Origin: HO2-45-11b sp964450915
GTDB taxonomy: Bacteria; Patescibacteriota; Andersenbacteria; UBA10190
Assembly: GCA_964450915.1 (NCBI GenBank)
Contig: CAYVFG010000002.1
Coordinates: 14,277-78,276 of the forward strand
Direction: 5' to 3'
Length of the DNA stretch: 64,000 bases
How positions within the stretch are numbered: the stretch's first letter is position 1; every line of letters begins with the position of its first letter. Made by a program: the position numbers and the translations under genes. The notes beneath the pieces were generated by a model that worked only from the letters and a program-made list of their open reading frames with translations, ran no database searches and was not told where the DNA came from. Shown one piece after another: positions 17,311 to 25,326 of this stretch.

Positions 17311-18036
17311 ATGGATGTACGAGAAGCATACGCACACTATCTATCAACCCACTTTGGACGATCGGGGCGTCAGGAGGACGAGAGTTTTTTATTTCAAGAA
17401 CGGTACTTTAAGAAAAACTATTTGCCGTATCTTCCGAAAGATAAGAATGCCCGAATTATTGATTTGGGAACGGGATTAGGGCACGTGCTCTTTTTCCTCA
17501 AGCGTGCAGGATATAACAATATTTTAGGAGTTGACGTGGGCCACGAAGTGATTGAATTTTGCCACCAACATAAGTTCCCCGTAGTAGAAGAAGAAATTGT
17601 AACGTGGCTCAAGCAGAATAAAGAATCTGCAGACGCATTGGTGCTTAATGACGTATTGGAACATCAGACGAAGCCTGAAATGTGGGCGATGCTTGAGGCG
17701 ATGCGTGCTGCGTTAAAGCCCGGAGGAGTTGTGCTAATCAAGGTTCCGAATATGGGAAACCCTCTATTGGGAAACGACAGCAGATATTTGGATATCACTC
17801 ATCAGAATGGATTTAACGAAAACAGCCTTCGCCAAGCGCTCTTCATGGCAAAGTATTCCAAAGTATTAGATGTGATTGGCCCGGATATTTATGTAACAAC
17901 CGACCCCATTGTTAATATTACTTGTCGCGCAATTGCGTTTGTATTAGATAAAATATTTTACGCAATTTTCAAGTTTTACGGACGTACGGATACGAAAATC
18001 TTCCGAAAAAACATTCTCGCTATCGCGCAGAAATAG
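17311..18036 (+). CDS. Class I SAM-dependent methyltransferase
   Basis: 241 residues. Motif I is RIIDLGTGLGHVL (about 48-60), a second-strand acid is in LGVDVGHEV, and LVLNDVLEHQTKPEM plus ALKPGGVVLIKVPN complete a Methyltransf_23/11-type fold. The C-terminal third, with NPLLGNDSRYLDITHQNGF, resembles methyltransferases of surface-polysaccharide clusters. It probably methylates a glycan or its lipid carrier; the substrate is unknown. It is divergent from the GT-C gene 15812 and overlaps the convergent GT4 gene by 17 nt. The Asp-His-Gln-type region after motif III may be a substrate pocket, but this is inference. Confidence 0.82.
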   Translation: MDVREAYAHYLSTHFGRSGRQEDESFLFQERYFKKNYLPYLPKDKNARIIDLGTGLGHVLFFLKRAGYNNILGVDVGHEVIEFCHQHKFPVVEEEIVTWLKQNKESADALVLNDVLEHQTKPEMWAMLEAMRAALKPGGVVLIKVPNMGNPLLGNDSRYLDITHQNGFNENSLRQALFMAKYSKVLDVIGPDIYVTTDPIVNITCRAIAFVLDKIFYAIFKFYGRTDTKIFRKNILAIAQK

Positions 18037-19222
18037 CCTGCTTATAGGCTTTCGTAATCCGATCTGCTACAGAATCCCACGAGTAATCTTGGACTGCTTT
18101 TTCTCGAACGCTGGCAGCTAACGCTGTGCGCTTGTCGTCATTTTCCAGAAGCGTAATCATCGCGTTTGCAAGGCCGGAAGGATTTTCCAGGTTGTATACA
18201 TAAATGCCAAGGTCTCCGAGTATTTCTCGATTGAGAACAGAGTCAAATGCGATCGTTGGAAGCCCCGCAGCCATGTAGTTATATATTTTCCCATTTGCTT
18301 CGGTTTGGGAGCGCTTGGGTGCAACTGCAATGTCCCCTAAGCGTAGATACTTTGGAGCATCTTCGTACACAACTCTTCCGGTTATCCTGACTACGTCACG
18401 TAGGCCCATTTCTTGCACTCGTTGTCGATAGTGTTCTTCGTTCGGGTATCCCATCAAAAGAAGGAATGCGTTGGGAACTTTTTTAAGCACTTCCGGAAAT
18501 GCTTCCAGCAATATATCCACTCCTTTATGAGGAGATAATCCGCCCAAATAGACAATCACTTTTTTCCCTGAGGGAATTGCAAGATCGTGAACCAATTTCG
18601 GATCGCGATCTCCCGGGGTGAATACTTCCGTGCTTACTCCGTCGTATGCAAGAAATATATTCTTCGGAGAAACGGCAAACTGACGTTCTAACTCATCTTG
18701 CATTTCCGTTGATTGAACAAGCGCGGCGTCTGCTAAGTGGTCGATTGCTCGTTCAAGTCCGTACCACATGTTTTTCATCCAGGTTGTTTTGACCAAGGGG
18801 AAGTTATGGGCGATCAATTCCCCTGTAAGGCTTCCTTGCATGTCAAAGACCAAGGGAATACCGAGTATTTTTTTTAGCATCCAGCCTAGCACGGCGCCTT
18901 CATGGAGGTGGGCATGGATCACGTCTGGTTTAAAGCTTCGTGCCGTTTTCCATGCGGTAAAGAATAAGAGTGGATCTACATAAAATTTGTGCCAAGATGG
19001 GCCCGGCCCAAGCTTTTTGTACCAGGGCACGGTAGTAGTTCGAACGATATCCAAGCCTTTTAAATCGCGGCCCAAATGATATGTTACTATTTTTACTTCA
19101 TACCCCTTTCTTTGTAGCGCATATGCCTGTTCCGCAATATGCATATGGCATCCCCGATCGGCGAAGAATGGGGTGGGGGCTACTACGAGAATGCGGCGAG
19201 GCTGATTACGAGACGGTTCCAT
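18020..19222 (-). CDS. GT4-family glycosyltransferase
   Basis: 400 residues, two Rossmann-like halves of a GT-B enzyme. The N-terminal half has RILVVAPTPFFADRGCHMH (glycine-rich acceptor loop) and DVIHAHLHEGA. The C-terminal half has VIVYLGGLSPHKGVDILLEA (nucleotide-sugar loop) and SQTEANGKIYNYMAAGLP. The usual GT4 E-x7-E pair is altered: the first Glu is in TEANGK, but the position eight residues on is Tyr (IYNY). That also occurs in the subgroup where this loop is ...sKxxxYMAxGxP, so activity is not excluded. It uses a nucleotide sugar in the cytoplasm. It starts 10 nt after the stop of the GT-C gene 19233, so the two form one minus-strand unit, and its 3' end overlaps the convergent methyltransferase by 17 nt. 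Confidence 0.85.
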   Translation of the reverse strand: MEPSRNQPRRILVVAPTPFFADRGCHMHIAEQAYALQRKGYEVKIVTYHLGRDLKGLDIVRTTTVPWYKKLGPGPSWHKFYVDPLLFFTAWKTARSFKPDVIHAHLHEGAVLGWMLKKILGIPLVFDMQGSLTGELIAHNFPLVKTTWMKNMWYGLERAIDHLADAALVQSTEMQDELERQFAVSPKNIFLAYDGVSTEVFTPGDRDPKLVHDLAIPSGKKVIVYLGGLSPHKGVDILLEAFPEVLKKVPNAFLLLMGYPNEEHYRQRVQEMGLRDVVRITGRVVYEDAPKYLRLGDIAVAPKRSQTEANGKIYNYMAAGLPTIAFDSVLNREILGDLGIYVYNLENPSGLANAMITLLENDDKRTALAASVREKAVQDYSWDSVADRITKAYKQAISAR

Positions 19223-19232
19223 ATGCTTCAGA

Positions 19233-20864
19233 TTAGCGGATATTTCGAATATCGTATATTTCTACCCGAGGCCCTGCGATATGCCAAAGCTGAGGAGAGA
19301 TGCTGTATACTTTCTTTCCCTGGGTACGGATTTGATTGTAAAAAGCTTGGTAGGATGCAGTTGTTTCCGGAAATAGTTTTACTGACGTTGGGTCAAAATA
19401 CCGATCAACGATCCTGCTATCCATTGCAATGTACTGCACTCCTTTTTCTTGAGTCCAATAAGAAAGAGGCTTTGCTCGATCATGGGATACCTCGGGGTCT
19501 TGGGCATTAAAATTCGCATACACTTCATCTATTCGAACTGTTTTGTAGTTCGGATCGCTCCAATCCAGAAGCCGAATGGGGGTGTGTTGGAGAATAATGC
19601 TTTCATGCGGAATATTCGCAAGAACCCACGCTACGGCTTTACTGTGTGTTGACCCCCCAGCATATGCAGCATCGAATCCTGCTGCAAAATATGCGGTATA
19701 TAGAAGAAAGCTAATCGTGCCAATCCAAATAGCATACGTTGCTATTTTTATACGTGAGTATTTTTTCAAGAGTGCGTCGATTGCGTATGCAGCTAATAGC
19801 GTAAGTAGGGGAGTGAGTGGTAATAGGCGCTTTACTGCATAGAGCGGGAGACGGCCGATGATTGCGAGATACATGACGATTGAGGAGCCTCCAAGAATAA
19901 CGAGAAGCGCCCAGTTGCGTGTTTTAATGAGGAGAAGGATGCCTACAAGCGCTAGAAGTATAATAACCGGAGTAGCCTCCCACCACAGCCCGGATACCGT
20001 AAACGGCAAGCCCCAATCCGGAGACGATGTGGTAATCGGCCATATATAATCAGGGCGGGTATACCCTAAATCGCCTGCCGATCCTCGAAGTTGCAATTGA
20101 TGATAGATTGCGTAACTTTCTTTCCATTTTAAAAGCGTATACGGGGTTGCGCACGCAAAGCTGATCGGAATCAAGAGGATTGCGAGGATCAGCTTTTTAG
20201 AAACAAGTGACGATATAGCAGAAGTTTTAGTTTCTACGCTCCGCATAATGTGCGCCAGGACGATGGCTATTCCTATGACAAACCCGGTATAATGAGTTGC
20301 TCCGCTTATACCGGTAAGAATTCCTGCGAGAACATACCATTTCATCGTTCCTAATTTCCATATTTGCAGTGCAGCAAAGAGTGCGCATGTGGCAACGAAG
20401 GTCAGCGGAATATCAACGTGCGCGTAGTGAGAATATTTCACGTGGAGAGGCAAAAATGCGATAAGGAGCGCAGCGATAAGACCAAGCCTCGGACTAGAAA
20501 TTAATTTGCCTATTTTCCATACGACATATAACGTCGCTGTTCCGATAATTGCTGTCACAATGCGCGCGATGAGCGTATATATGTCTACGGACGTATCGGC
20601 GCTTGGGTACGGCATGTGCATCAAGGCAGGGGGAAGAAAGGCTACTCCGAGTATATAGTGATAGAAATGGGGATAGTATGATCCTTTTGGATACAACAAC
20701 GGTACCTGTTTACCTTGAGCAAGCAGCACGGACGGAGTAATGACCTTATTTTCATCTGTATATATTTCATGGTTGATTCCCCACAGCCGTATAAAAAGCC
20801 CAACTACCAGAATGCTAGCGAGAAGTATATTCATGAAATGGTATTTCTTTTGCGTATCTGCCAT
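19233..20864 (-). CDS. GT-C membrane glycosyltransferase, GT39/PMT-like
   Basis: 543 residues from MADTQKKYHF at 20864; a longer frame reaches 20900 but would cover the start of the divergent gene. About eleven membrane segments. The first loop has NHEIYTDENKVITP (D37, E38), then PHFYHYILG, and VKYSHYAHVDIPLTF has a second aspartate, the standard GT39-like pattern. The C-terminal soluble domain includes HESIILQHTPIRLLDW and ends near RVEIYDIR. It is more divergent from the 11827/15812/27689 set. It is co-directional with, and 10 nt upstream of, the GT4 gene 18020. The start lies 16 nt from the start of the divergent DPM1-like gene, so the two promoters must overlap. A likely -10 is TATACT, 9 nt upstream. 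The DPM1-like neighbour may make its lipid-phosphate donor. Confidence 0.77.
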   Translation of the reverse strand: MADTQKKYHFMNILLASILVVGLFIRLWGINHEIYTDENKVITPSVLLAQGKQVPLLYPKGSYYPHFYHYILGVAFLPPALMHMPYPSADTSVDIYTLIARIVTAIIGTATLYVVWKIGKLISSPRLGLIAALLIAFLPLHVKYSHYAHVDIPLTFVATCALFAALQIWKLGTMKWYVLAGILTGISGATHYTGFVIGIAIVLAHIMRSVETKTSAISSLVSKKLILAILLIPISFACATPYTLLKWKESYAIYHQLQLRGSAGDLGYTRPDYIWPITTSSPDWGLPFTVSGLWWEATPVIILLALVGILLLIKTRNWALLVILGGSSIVMYLAIIGRLPLYAVKRLLPLTPLLTLLAAYAIDALLKKYSRIKIATYAIWIGTISFLLYTAYFAAGFDAAYAGGSTHSKAVAWVLANIPHESIILQHTPIRLLDWSDPNYKTVRIDEVYANFNAQDPEVSHDRAKPLSYWTQEKGVQYIAMDSRIVDRYFDPTSVKLFPETTASYQAFYNQIRTQGKKVYSISPQLWHIAGPRVEIYDIRNIR

Positions 20865-20880
20865 ACTGGCATCAGTATAT

Positions 20881-21597
20881 ATGATTACTTCACAGCGCAC
20901 GATTATTTTGATTCCGACCTATAACGAAGCCGAAAATATCGGTCTTATCCTTCGTCAAATTCAATCCGTGGATCCTGGCTTTAACGTATTGGTGTTAGAT
21001 GACAATTCTCCTGACGGGACAGCGCAGGTTGTGGAAGCATTTCATAAGGAGCATCCACCTGTTTCTGTATTAGTACGCACGAGCAATAGGGGGTTTGCTC
21101 AGTCATACCTCGATGGATTCAAGCGAGTATGTGCTGGAAGCGAATATGATGCCGTTATTACTATGGATGCTGATTTCTCGCATGAGCCAAAAGAATTACC
21201 GGAACTTCTTACGCTTTTAAATAACGGTGCAGATGTTGTGATCGGTTCTCGCTATGCAAAGCATCAGAAATTTCCGCATATTACATTGTGGCGCCGCATG
21301 ATGAGCCGATTTGCAAATGGGTATGTTCGCACGGTGCTTGGTATGCCAATCAGCGATTGCACTGCCGGGTTTATCGCGATGCGCACAGAGGCTCTTCGAT
21401 CATTGAATATGCAAGGCATACGGACAGAAGGATACGGATTTTTATTTCAGCTCAAGTACCGTGCCTATAAAAGCGGCCTTCGTTTAGCGGAACATCCGGT
21501 AGCATGGCCTGAGCGGCATCAAGGCAGCTCAAAAATGAATTTGAAACGGATATTCGAATCCTTCCTGTTGCCGTGGAAGATTAAATTCGGCTCTTAA
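20881..21597 (+). CDS. Polyprenol-phosphate mannose synthase-like GT2 (DPM1 family)
   Basis: 238 residues from MITSQRTIILIPTYNEAENI; the frame is open upstream across the divergent gene, but the GT2 motif fixes this start. VLDDNSPDGT (D40, D41) and ITMDADFSHEP (D96, D98) are the nucleotide- and metal-binding motifs of DPM1-type enzymes, and YGFLFQLKYRA and WPERHQGSSKM match the family's C-terminal region. DPM1 enzymes transfer mannose (or glucose) from a nucleotide sugar to polyprenyl phosphate on the cytoplasmic face. No C-terminal membrane segments, as in the single-domain DPM1 type. It is divergent from a GT-C gene that could use its product, and overlaps the convergent C-methyltransferase gene by 4 nt. 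A second DPM1-like gene is at 43273. Confidence 0.87.
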   Translation: MITSQRTIILIPTYNEAENIGLILRQIQSVDPGFNVLVLDDNSPDGTAQVVEAFHKEHPPVSVLVRTSNRGFAQSYLDGFKRVCAGSEYDAVITMDADFSHEPKELPELLTLLNNGADVVIGSRYAKHQKFPHITLWRRMMSRFANGYVRTVLGMPISDCTAGFIAMRTEALRSLNMQGIRTEGYGFLFQLKYRAYKSGLRLAEHPVAWPERHQGSSKMNLKRIFESFLLPWKIKFGS

Positions 21598-22898
21598 GCA
21601 GCTTCAACTATTTCGAATTGAGGAAGTGGAACGATAAATTTTCCGCCTGCGTTGAGGTATTCCGCTTCTCGTGATTTGAATTCAGGTAAGAAATGCCACG
21701 GTAATATAAGGAAATAGTCTGGCTTTGCTGCTCGCGCTTCTTCTTCTGAGATGATAGGAATAAGCGTGCCTACCGTTTTCTTGCCCCATTTATCAGGATT
21801 TCTCTCGGCGGCAGCCGTAATGACGGTATGATCCAGTCCGAAGTATTGCAAAAGAGTGTTTCCTTTGGTGGATGCTCCATACACATATACCGTCTTTCCT
21901 TTTCCTGTTTCTTCCTTGATGAATGATGTGACCTTTTCTTTAATATCTTGCACTCCTTGCGCAAAGTCGTTATAGGGCGCTAATGTATCAAGCTGCATTG
22001 TTTTTTCTTGATTGCGAAGAGCGCCTACGCGATCTGCCGCTCCTTCAAATGGTACGATATTCGTATTTTCCTTGTGCGTAATATAGGTACGATAGCTACC
22101 ACCATTTACGTCGTTTAATTCTACGTCGATAACTTTCAGCTCGTGGCGCTCTAAAAGATTTTCGAGCGATAGCAGGGAGTAATATTCTAAATGTTCATGG
22201 CAGATGTTATCGAAAATGTTATCGAGAAGCATGCTTGGTAAATATGCCATTTGAATGATCCACAATCCGTCTTTATCAAGGCATGCAGCAGCATCTGAGG
22301 TGAATTTGTTTGGATCCTCCAGATCATAAAACATCGCAATACTGGTAATGACTTTTGCTTTTTTGTTATTTGATGCCTTTAAAAATGGTTCAGCAGAGAA
22401 AAAATCATTGATAACGGTAATATTCGGATCTTGCGCATAGGGCATGAGGTTCGTTGCAGGTTCAAATCCGATGCGCTTTAAATCTGGGGTTTCGTACGAT
22501 TTTAATAACGTATTGTCGTTGCTGCCGGTGTCAATTACATAATCCCCAGTCTGGAGGTTGGCAAGCTGTGAAGCTTTTGTTGAAATATCCTTAAGGGCAT
22601 CTTTCATGGTTTGATTAATTCCGGAGCGATACCAATAATTTCTGTACAGCGATCCTTGATCAGCAGTGTGTTTTAGTTGCAATAATCCGCATCCGCCTTC
22701 AGCAGCATTGCAAATAACAAGTTCCAATGGAGCACTCGCATTTTCTGTCATGGAGTCTACGAAATCTGAAATATATTGATTTCCTAACGAGAGCACGGGG
22801 GATAGGGAATCGCTATTGCATACTCGGCAATTCATTACGACACGTACAGGAGCCTGCTCGGATGTTTGTACATTCGTTTTGTTCTTTTGAGTAGCCAT
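21594..22898 (-). CDS. Zinc-binding class I SAM methyltransferase of sugar C-methyltransferase type
   Basis: 434 residues with the three-part layout of NDP-sugar C-methyltransferases. A zinc-binding N-terminus has CRVC (C24, C27) and a second pair around C63/C70. A SAM-binding core has YVIDTGSNDNTLL (about 113-126) and ICHEHLEYYSLLSLENLLER, the family signature. The C-terminal domain has YVYGASTKGNTLLQY, the Methyltransf_14 Rossmann-like region. The family methylates the C-3 carbon of deoxy-ketosugars bound to nucleotides. In motif I the usual E-I-G/A is replaced by IDTGSND, as in the family. Its presence suggests a branched-chain sugar in the glycan, although no dehydratase making the keto-substrate is certain in the window. 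It is divergent from the methyltransferase at 22922, with 23 nt between starts. Confidence 0.87.
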   Translation of the reverse strand: MATQKNKTNVQTSEQAPVRVVMNCRVCNSDSLSPVLSLGNQYISDFVDSMTENASAPLELVICNAAEGGCGLLQLKHTADQGSLYRNYWYRSGINQTMKDALKDISTKASQLANLQTGDYVIDTGSNDNTLLKSYETPDLKRIGFEPATNLMPYAQDPNITVINDFFSAEPFLKASNNKKAKVITSIAMFYDLEDPNKFTSDAAACLDKDGLWIIQMAYLPSMLLDNIFDNICHEHLEYYSLLSLENLLERHELKVIDVELNDVNGGSYRTYITHKENTNIVPFEGAADRVGALRNQEKTMQLDTLAPYNDFAQGVQDIKEKVTSFIKEETGKGKTVYVYGASTKGNTLLQYFGLDHTVITAAAERNPDKWGKKTVGTLIPIISEEEARAAKPDYFLILPWHFLPEFKSREAEYLNAGGKFIVPLPQFEIVEAA

Positions 22899-22921
22899 TG
22901 TAATATTGCTTTTAGTATTCC

Positions 22922-23590
22922 ATGAATAATAAAACTGAGCAAATTTGGGACGATGTGTGGCAGACTGGCGCTTCTGGCAATTTTATAACGACCATGCGCA
23001 AGATATATAACACCATGCTTGGGAAGCTGGTATTGCCTCATGTATCCAGCGAAGGAAGAACGCTAGAGCTCGGATCCGGAACGGCCCAGCTTACACTTAT
23101 GATTGCTCCGCATATCAAAGAAGCGGTAGGGCTTGATATTTCATCAGAAGGGCTTGCCATTGCGTCCCGAGAACGCGATCGGCTCGGCATTAAAAACGCT
23201 ACGTTTGTAAAAGGGGATGTTCAAGACGTTCCGTTCAACCAAGAGTTTGATGTTGTGTGGAGCGCGGGATTAATTGAGCACTTTTTCGATCATGACATCG
23301 ATATCGTTAGGCAACATATTAAGGCGGTAAAGCCGGGAGGAGTTGTGGTGATGAGCGTTCCGTACGCATATTCGCTCCATAGCCTGCATTATGCTCTCAC
23401 TCGCCCAGCGCTTACTCGTCGTTTCTGGCCCTGGTCGCAGGAGCTGCATTTTCAAAAGTTTTATTCCAAACAAGATTTAATACATCTAGCAAAGCGGCTT
23501 GGATTGCCTTATAAAGTATATTTCTTGCGCCCCTGGATGCTAGGATTGCCATTGGGGATTATTGTGCTAGAGATTCGGAATACGAAATAA
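22922..23590 (+). CDS. Class I SAM-dependent methyltransferase
   Basis: 222 residues. Motif I is RTLELGSGTAQLTL (about 46-59), followed by AVGLDISSEG, FDVVWSAGLIEHF and VKPGGVVVMSVPYAYS, a Methyltransf_11/25-type fold. The first residues (NNKTEQIWDDVWQTGASGN) are a common lead-in of small methyltransferases in polysaccharide loci. Substrate unknown. It opens the long plus-strand cluster running to 35835. The 46-nt gap to the next gene holds another possible -10 (TACAAT, 8 nt before 23637), so it may be a monocistronic unit with read-through. I saw no leaderless-type -10 at its own start. Confidence 0.82.
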   Translation: MNNKTEQIWDDVWQTGASGNFITTMRKIYNTMLGKLVLPHVSSEGRTLELGSGTAQLTLMIAPHIKEAVGLDISSEGLAIASRERDRLGIKNATFVKGDVQDVPFNQEFDVVWSAGLIEHFFDHDIDIVRQHIKAVKPGGVVVMSVPYAYSLHSLHYALTRPALTRRFWPWSQELHFQKFYSKQDLIHLAKRLGLPYKVYFLRPWMLGLPLGIIVLEIRNTK

Positions 23591-23622
23591 GGGGTTTTAT
23601 TGCTGTTTCTCAGAAAGCTCAG

Positions 23623-23628
23623 TACAAT
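23623..23628 (+). promoter_or_regulatory. -10-like TACAAT
   Basis: TACAAT lies 8 nt before the ATG at 23637 in the 46-nt gap after the methyltransferase gene, suggesting an internal promoter for the GT2 gene and the cluster behind it. Confidence 0.35.
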
Positions 23629-23636
23629 CGCAGAAT

Positions 23637-24362
23637 ATGGATCAGTCTTCACGAAAGCCGAAAGTCATTGTTCTAGTGCCTTCGTATCGAGCCGGGAAGC
23701 ATGTGGTGGAAACGTATAACAGAATACCGAAAGAGGCTGTAGATGACATTATTATCGTAGATGATGCATCTCCCGATGATACGTTCGAATATGCAAAAAC
23801 GTTGCCTGCAAAGGTATTTCGAAATGAAACAAACAAAGGATACGGAGGAAATATGAAAGTGTGCCTGCAGAAAGGGCTTGATGCAGGAGGAGATATTTTT
23901 ATTGAATTGCATGGAGACGGACAGTACGATGCAATGGATATTCCTCGAGCCGTTGCAGCTCTTCGTCCGACTGATGGCATGCTAATAGGAACTCGGGTAA
24001 TTGCTTCGAATAAAGCGCTCCATAATGGGATGCCGCTCATCAAGTACGCGATGAATAAAATATTAACGTTTATTGCAAACGTTTTATTGGGCAGTAATTT
24101 AACAGAGTTTCACTCCGGATTTCGCGTATATACTCGGAAGTTCTTAGAGACAGTCGATTTCGTCCATGATTCCGATGATCACTTGTTTAGCTTTGAAACA
24201 ATCGTCCAGGCATTGAAAGCCGGCTTTACAGTGGCAGAAATTCCTGTTGTTTGCACGTACTATGACGGGGTAACCCAGATGGGTCTCCGCAAGGGGGTAA
24301 AATATACGCTCGAAATGCTCGGTACGGTACTTCTTTTTTCGATTGGAGTCCGCAAGAATTGA
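23637..24362 (+). CDS. GT2-family glycosyltransferase
   Basis: 241 residues. The GT-A core shows VLVPSYRAGKHV, IIVDDASPDDT and ELHGDGQYDAMDIP, where the usual DxD-type motif is represented by HGDGQY, and FHSGFRVYTRKFLE and SDDHLFSFET follow. This pattern belongs to the group of GT2 enzymes that make polyprenyl-phosphate sugars or add sugars to lipid carriers (DPM/GtrB-like clan), but with no C-terminal membrane helices. It acts in the cytoplasm on a nucleotide sugar. It precedes the SDR at 24397 (34-nt gap containing a TATAAT) and the GT-C gene 25323, which could use a lipid-phosphate sugar. Confidence 0.85.
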   Translation: MDQSSRKPKVIVLVPSYRAGKHVVETYNRIPKEAVDDIIIVDDASPDDTFEYAKTLPAKVFRNETNKGYGGNMKVCLQKGLDAGGDIFIELHGDGQYDAMDIPRAVAALRPTDGMLIGTRVIASNKALHNGMPLIKYAMNKILTFIANVLLGSNLTEFHSGFRVYTRKFLETVDFVHDSDDHLFSFETIVQALKAGFTVAEIPVVCTYYDGVTQMGLRKGVKYTLEMLGTVLLFSIGVRKN

Positions 24363-24381
24363 ATTACAATCCGCCCTTATA

Positions 24382-24387
24382 TATAAT
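24382..24387 (+). promoter_or_regulatory. -10 TATAAT before SDR gene
   Basis: A consensus TATAAT in the 34-nt gap between the GT2 and SDR genes, 9 nt before the ATG at 24397. It fits the pattern of short-leader promoters seen elsewhere in the window. Confidence 0.4.
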
Positions 24388-24396
24388 TGTTCGCAT

Positions 24397-25326
24397 ATGC
24401 CAAGAAAGCTTCCCTATGCGAAAGCCGTCATTACTGGAAGCACCGGTTTCGTCGGAGAGCGTTTAATGCTCGAATTGGCCTCCCGCGGAATTGAAGTCCA
24501 CGGGCTTGCACTGGGAAAAAATAAAAATCTTGCTAAGGTGCGGGGCATTCATATGCACATAGGAGATATTACGGATAAAAAATCGATGCAACGCTTTATG
24601 AGAAAAGTCCGTCCGGAAGCTGTGTTTCATCTTGCTGCATACGGCACGTTTGTGAACGAGCAAGATGTTCAAAGAATGATTGATGTAAACATTAAAGGTG
24701 CTTCCATTCTTCTGGAAACCAGCAGGGAAGTTGGCTGCAAGGCATTTATTAGCACAAGTTCCGCGAAAGTGTATGCTACAGGACGCACTCCTATAAAAGA
24801 ACATCAAGAAATGTTCCCGTGGGACAATTACGCTGTTACAAAGACTGGCGCGGAACTCTTCTGTAAGCTCTATTCCGAAAAACATTCCTTTCCCGTAACA
24901 ACATTCCGACTATGTCCAGTGTACGGGCCTGGGGACGATCTATCACGATTTATTCCTACTGCAATCGGGGCTGTGATCAATAGCACTCCGTTTACCTGTT
25001 CGGTTGGTAGTCTCGTGCGCAATTTTACATATATTGATGACGCTATCGAAGCATTTATTCAAGCATCAAGAAGAATGAAGGGCACATATGAAGTATTTAA
25101 TATTGGGTATAAAAAGGCCCATTCGTTTAATGAAATTTTAAGTGCTATCCAAAAGGTTACAGGAAAAAAAATGGATATTATTGTTCCCCCGTCGAAGCAA
25201 TTTGTTGATCATTCGTGGGTGCTCGATATGCAAAAAGCAGAAAAGGTATTGAAATGGAGGGGAAAAGTGTCGCTCATGGAAGGGATAGCTCGGACAGTTG
25301 GGTGGTATACTACGAAGGAACTATGA
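24397..25326 (+). CDS. NAD(P)-dependent extended SDR, sugar epimerase/dehydratase-like
   Basis: 309 residues from MPRKLPYAKAVITGSTGFVG; the frame extends upstream into the preceding gene, but the GxxGxxG position fixes this start. Seen are GSTGFVG in the Rossmann turn, AFISTSSAKVYATG as the serine region and DNYAVTKTGAE with the YxxxK pair, then FRLCPVYGPGDDLSRF. It belongs with UDP-glucose 4-epimerase/GDP-mannose dehydratase-like SDRs; the exact reaction is unknown. It would supply a modified nucleotide sugar in the cytoplasm. The stop overlaps the start of the GT-C gene 25323 by 4 nt (ATGA), so the two are translationally coupled. Confidence 0.82.
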   Translation: MPRKLPYAKAVITGSTGFVGERLMLELASRGIEVHGLALGKNKNLAKVRGIHMHIGDITDKKSMQRFMRKVRPEAVFHLAAYGTFVNEQDVQRMIDVNIKGASILLETSREVGCKAFISTSSAKVYATGRTPIKEHQEMFPWDNYAVTKTGAELFCKLYSEKHSFPVTTFRLCPVYGPGDDLSRFIPTAIGAVINSTPFTCSVGSLVRNFTYIDDAIEAFIQASRRMKGTYEVFNIGYKKAHSFNEILSAIQKVTGKKMDIIVPPSKQFVDHSWVLDMQKAEKVLKWRGKVSLMEGIARTVGWYTTKEL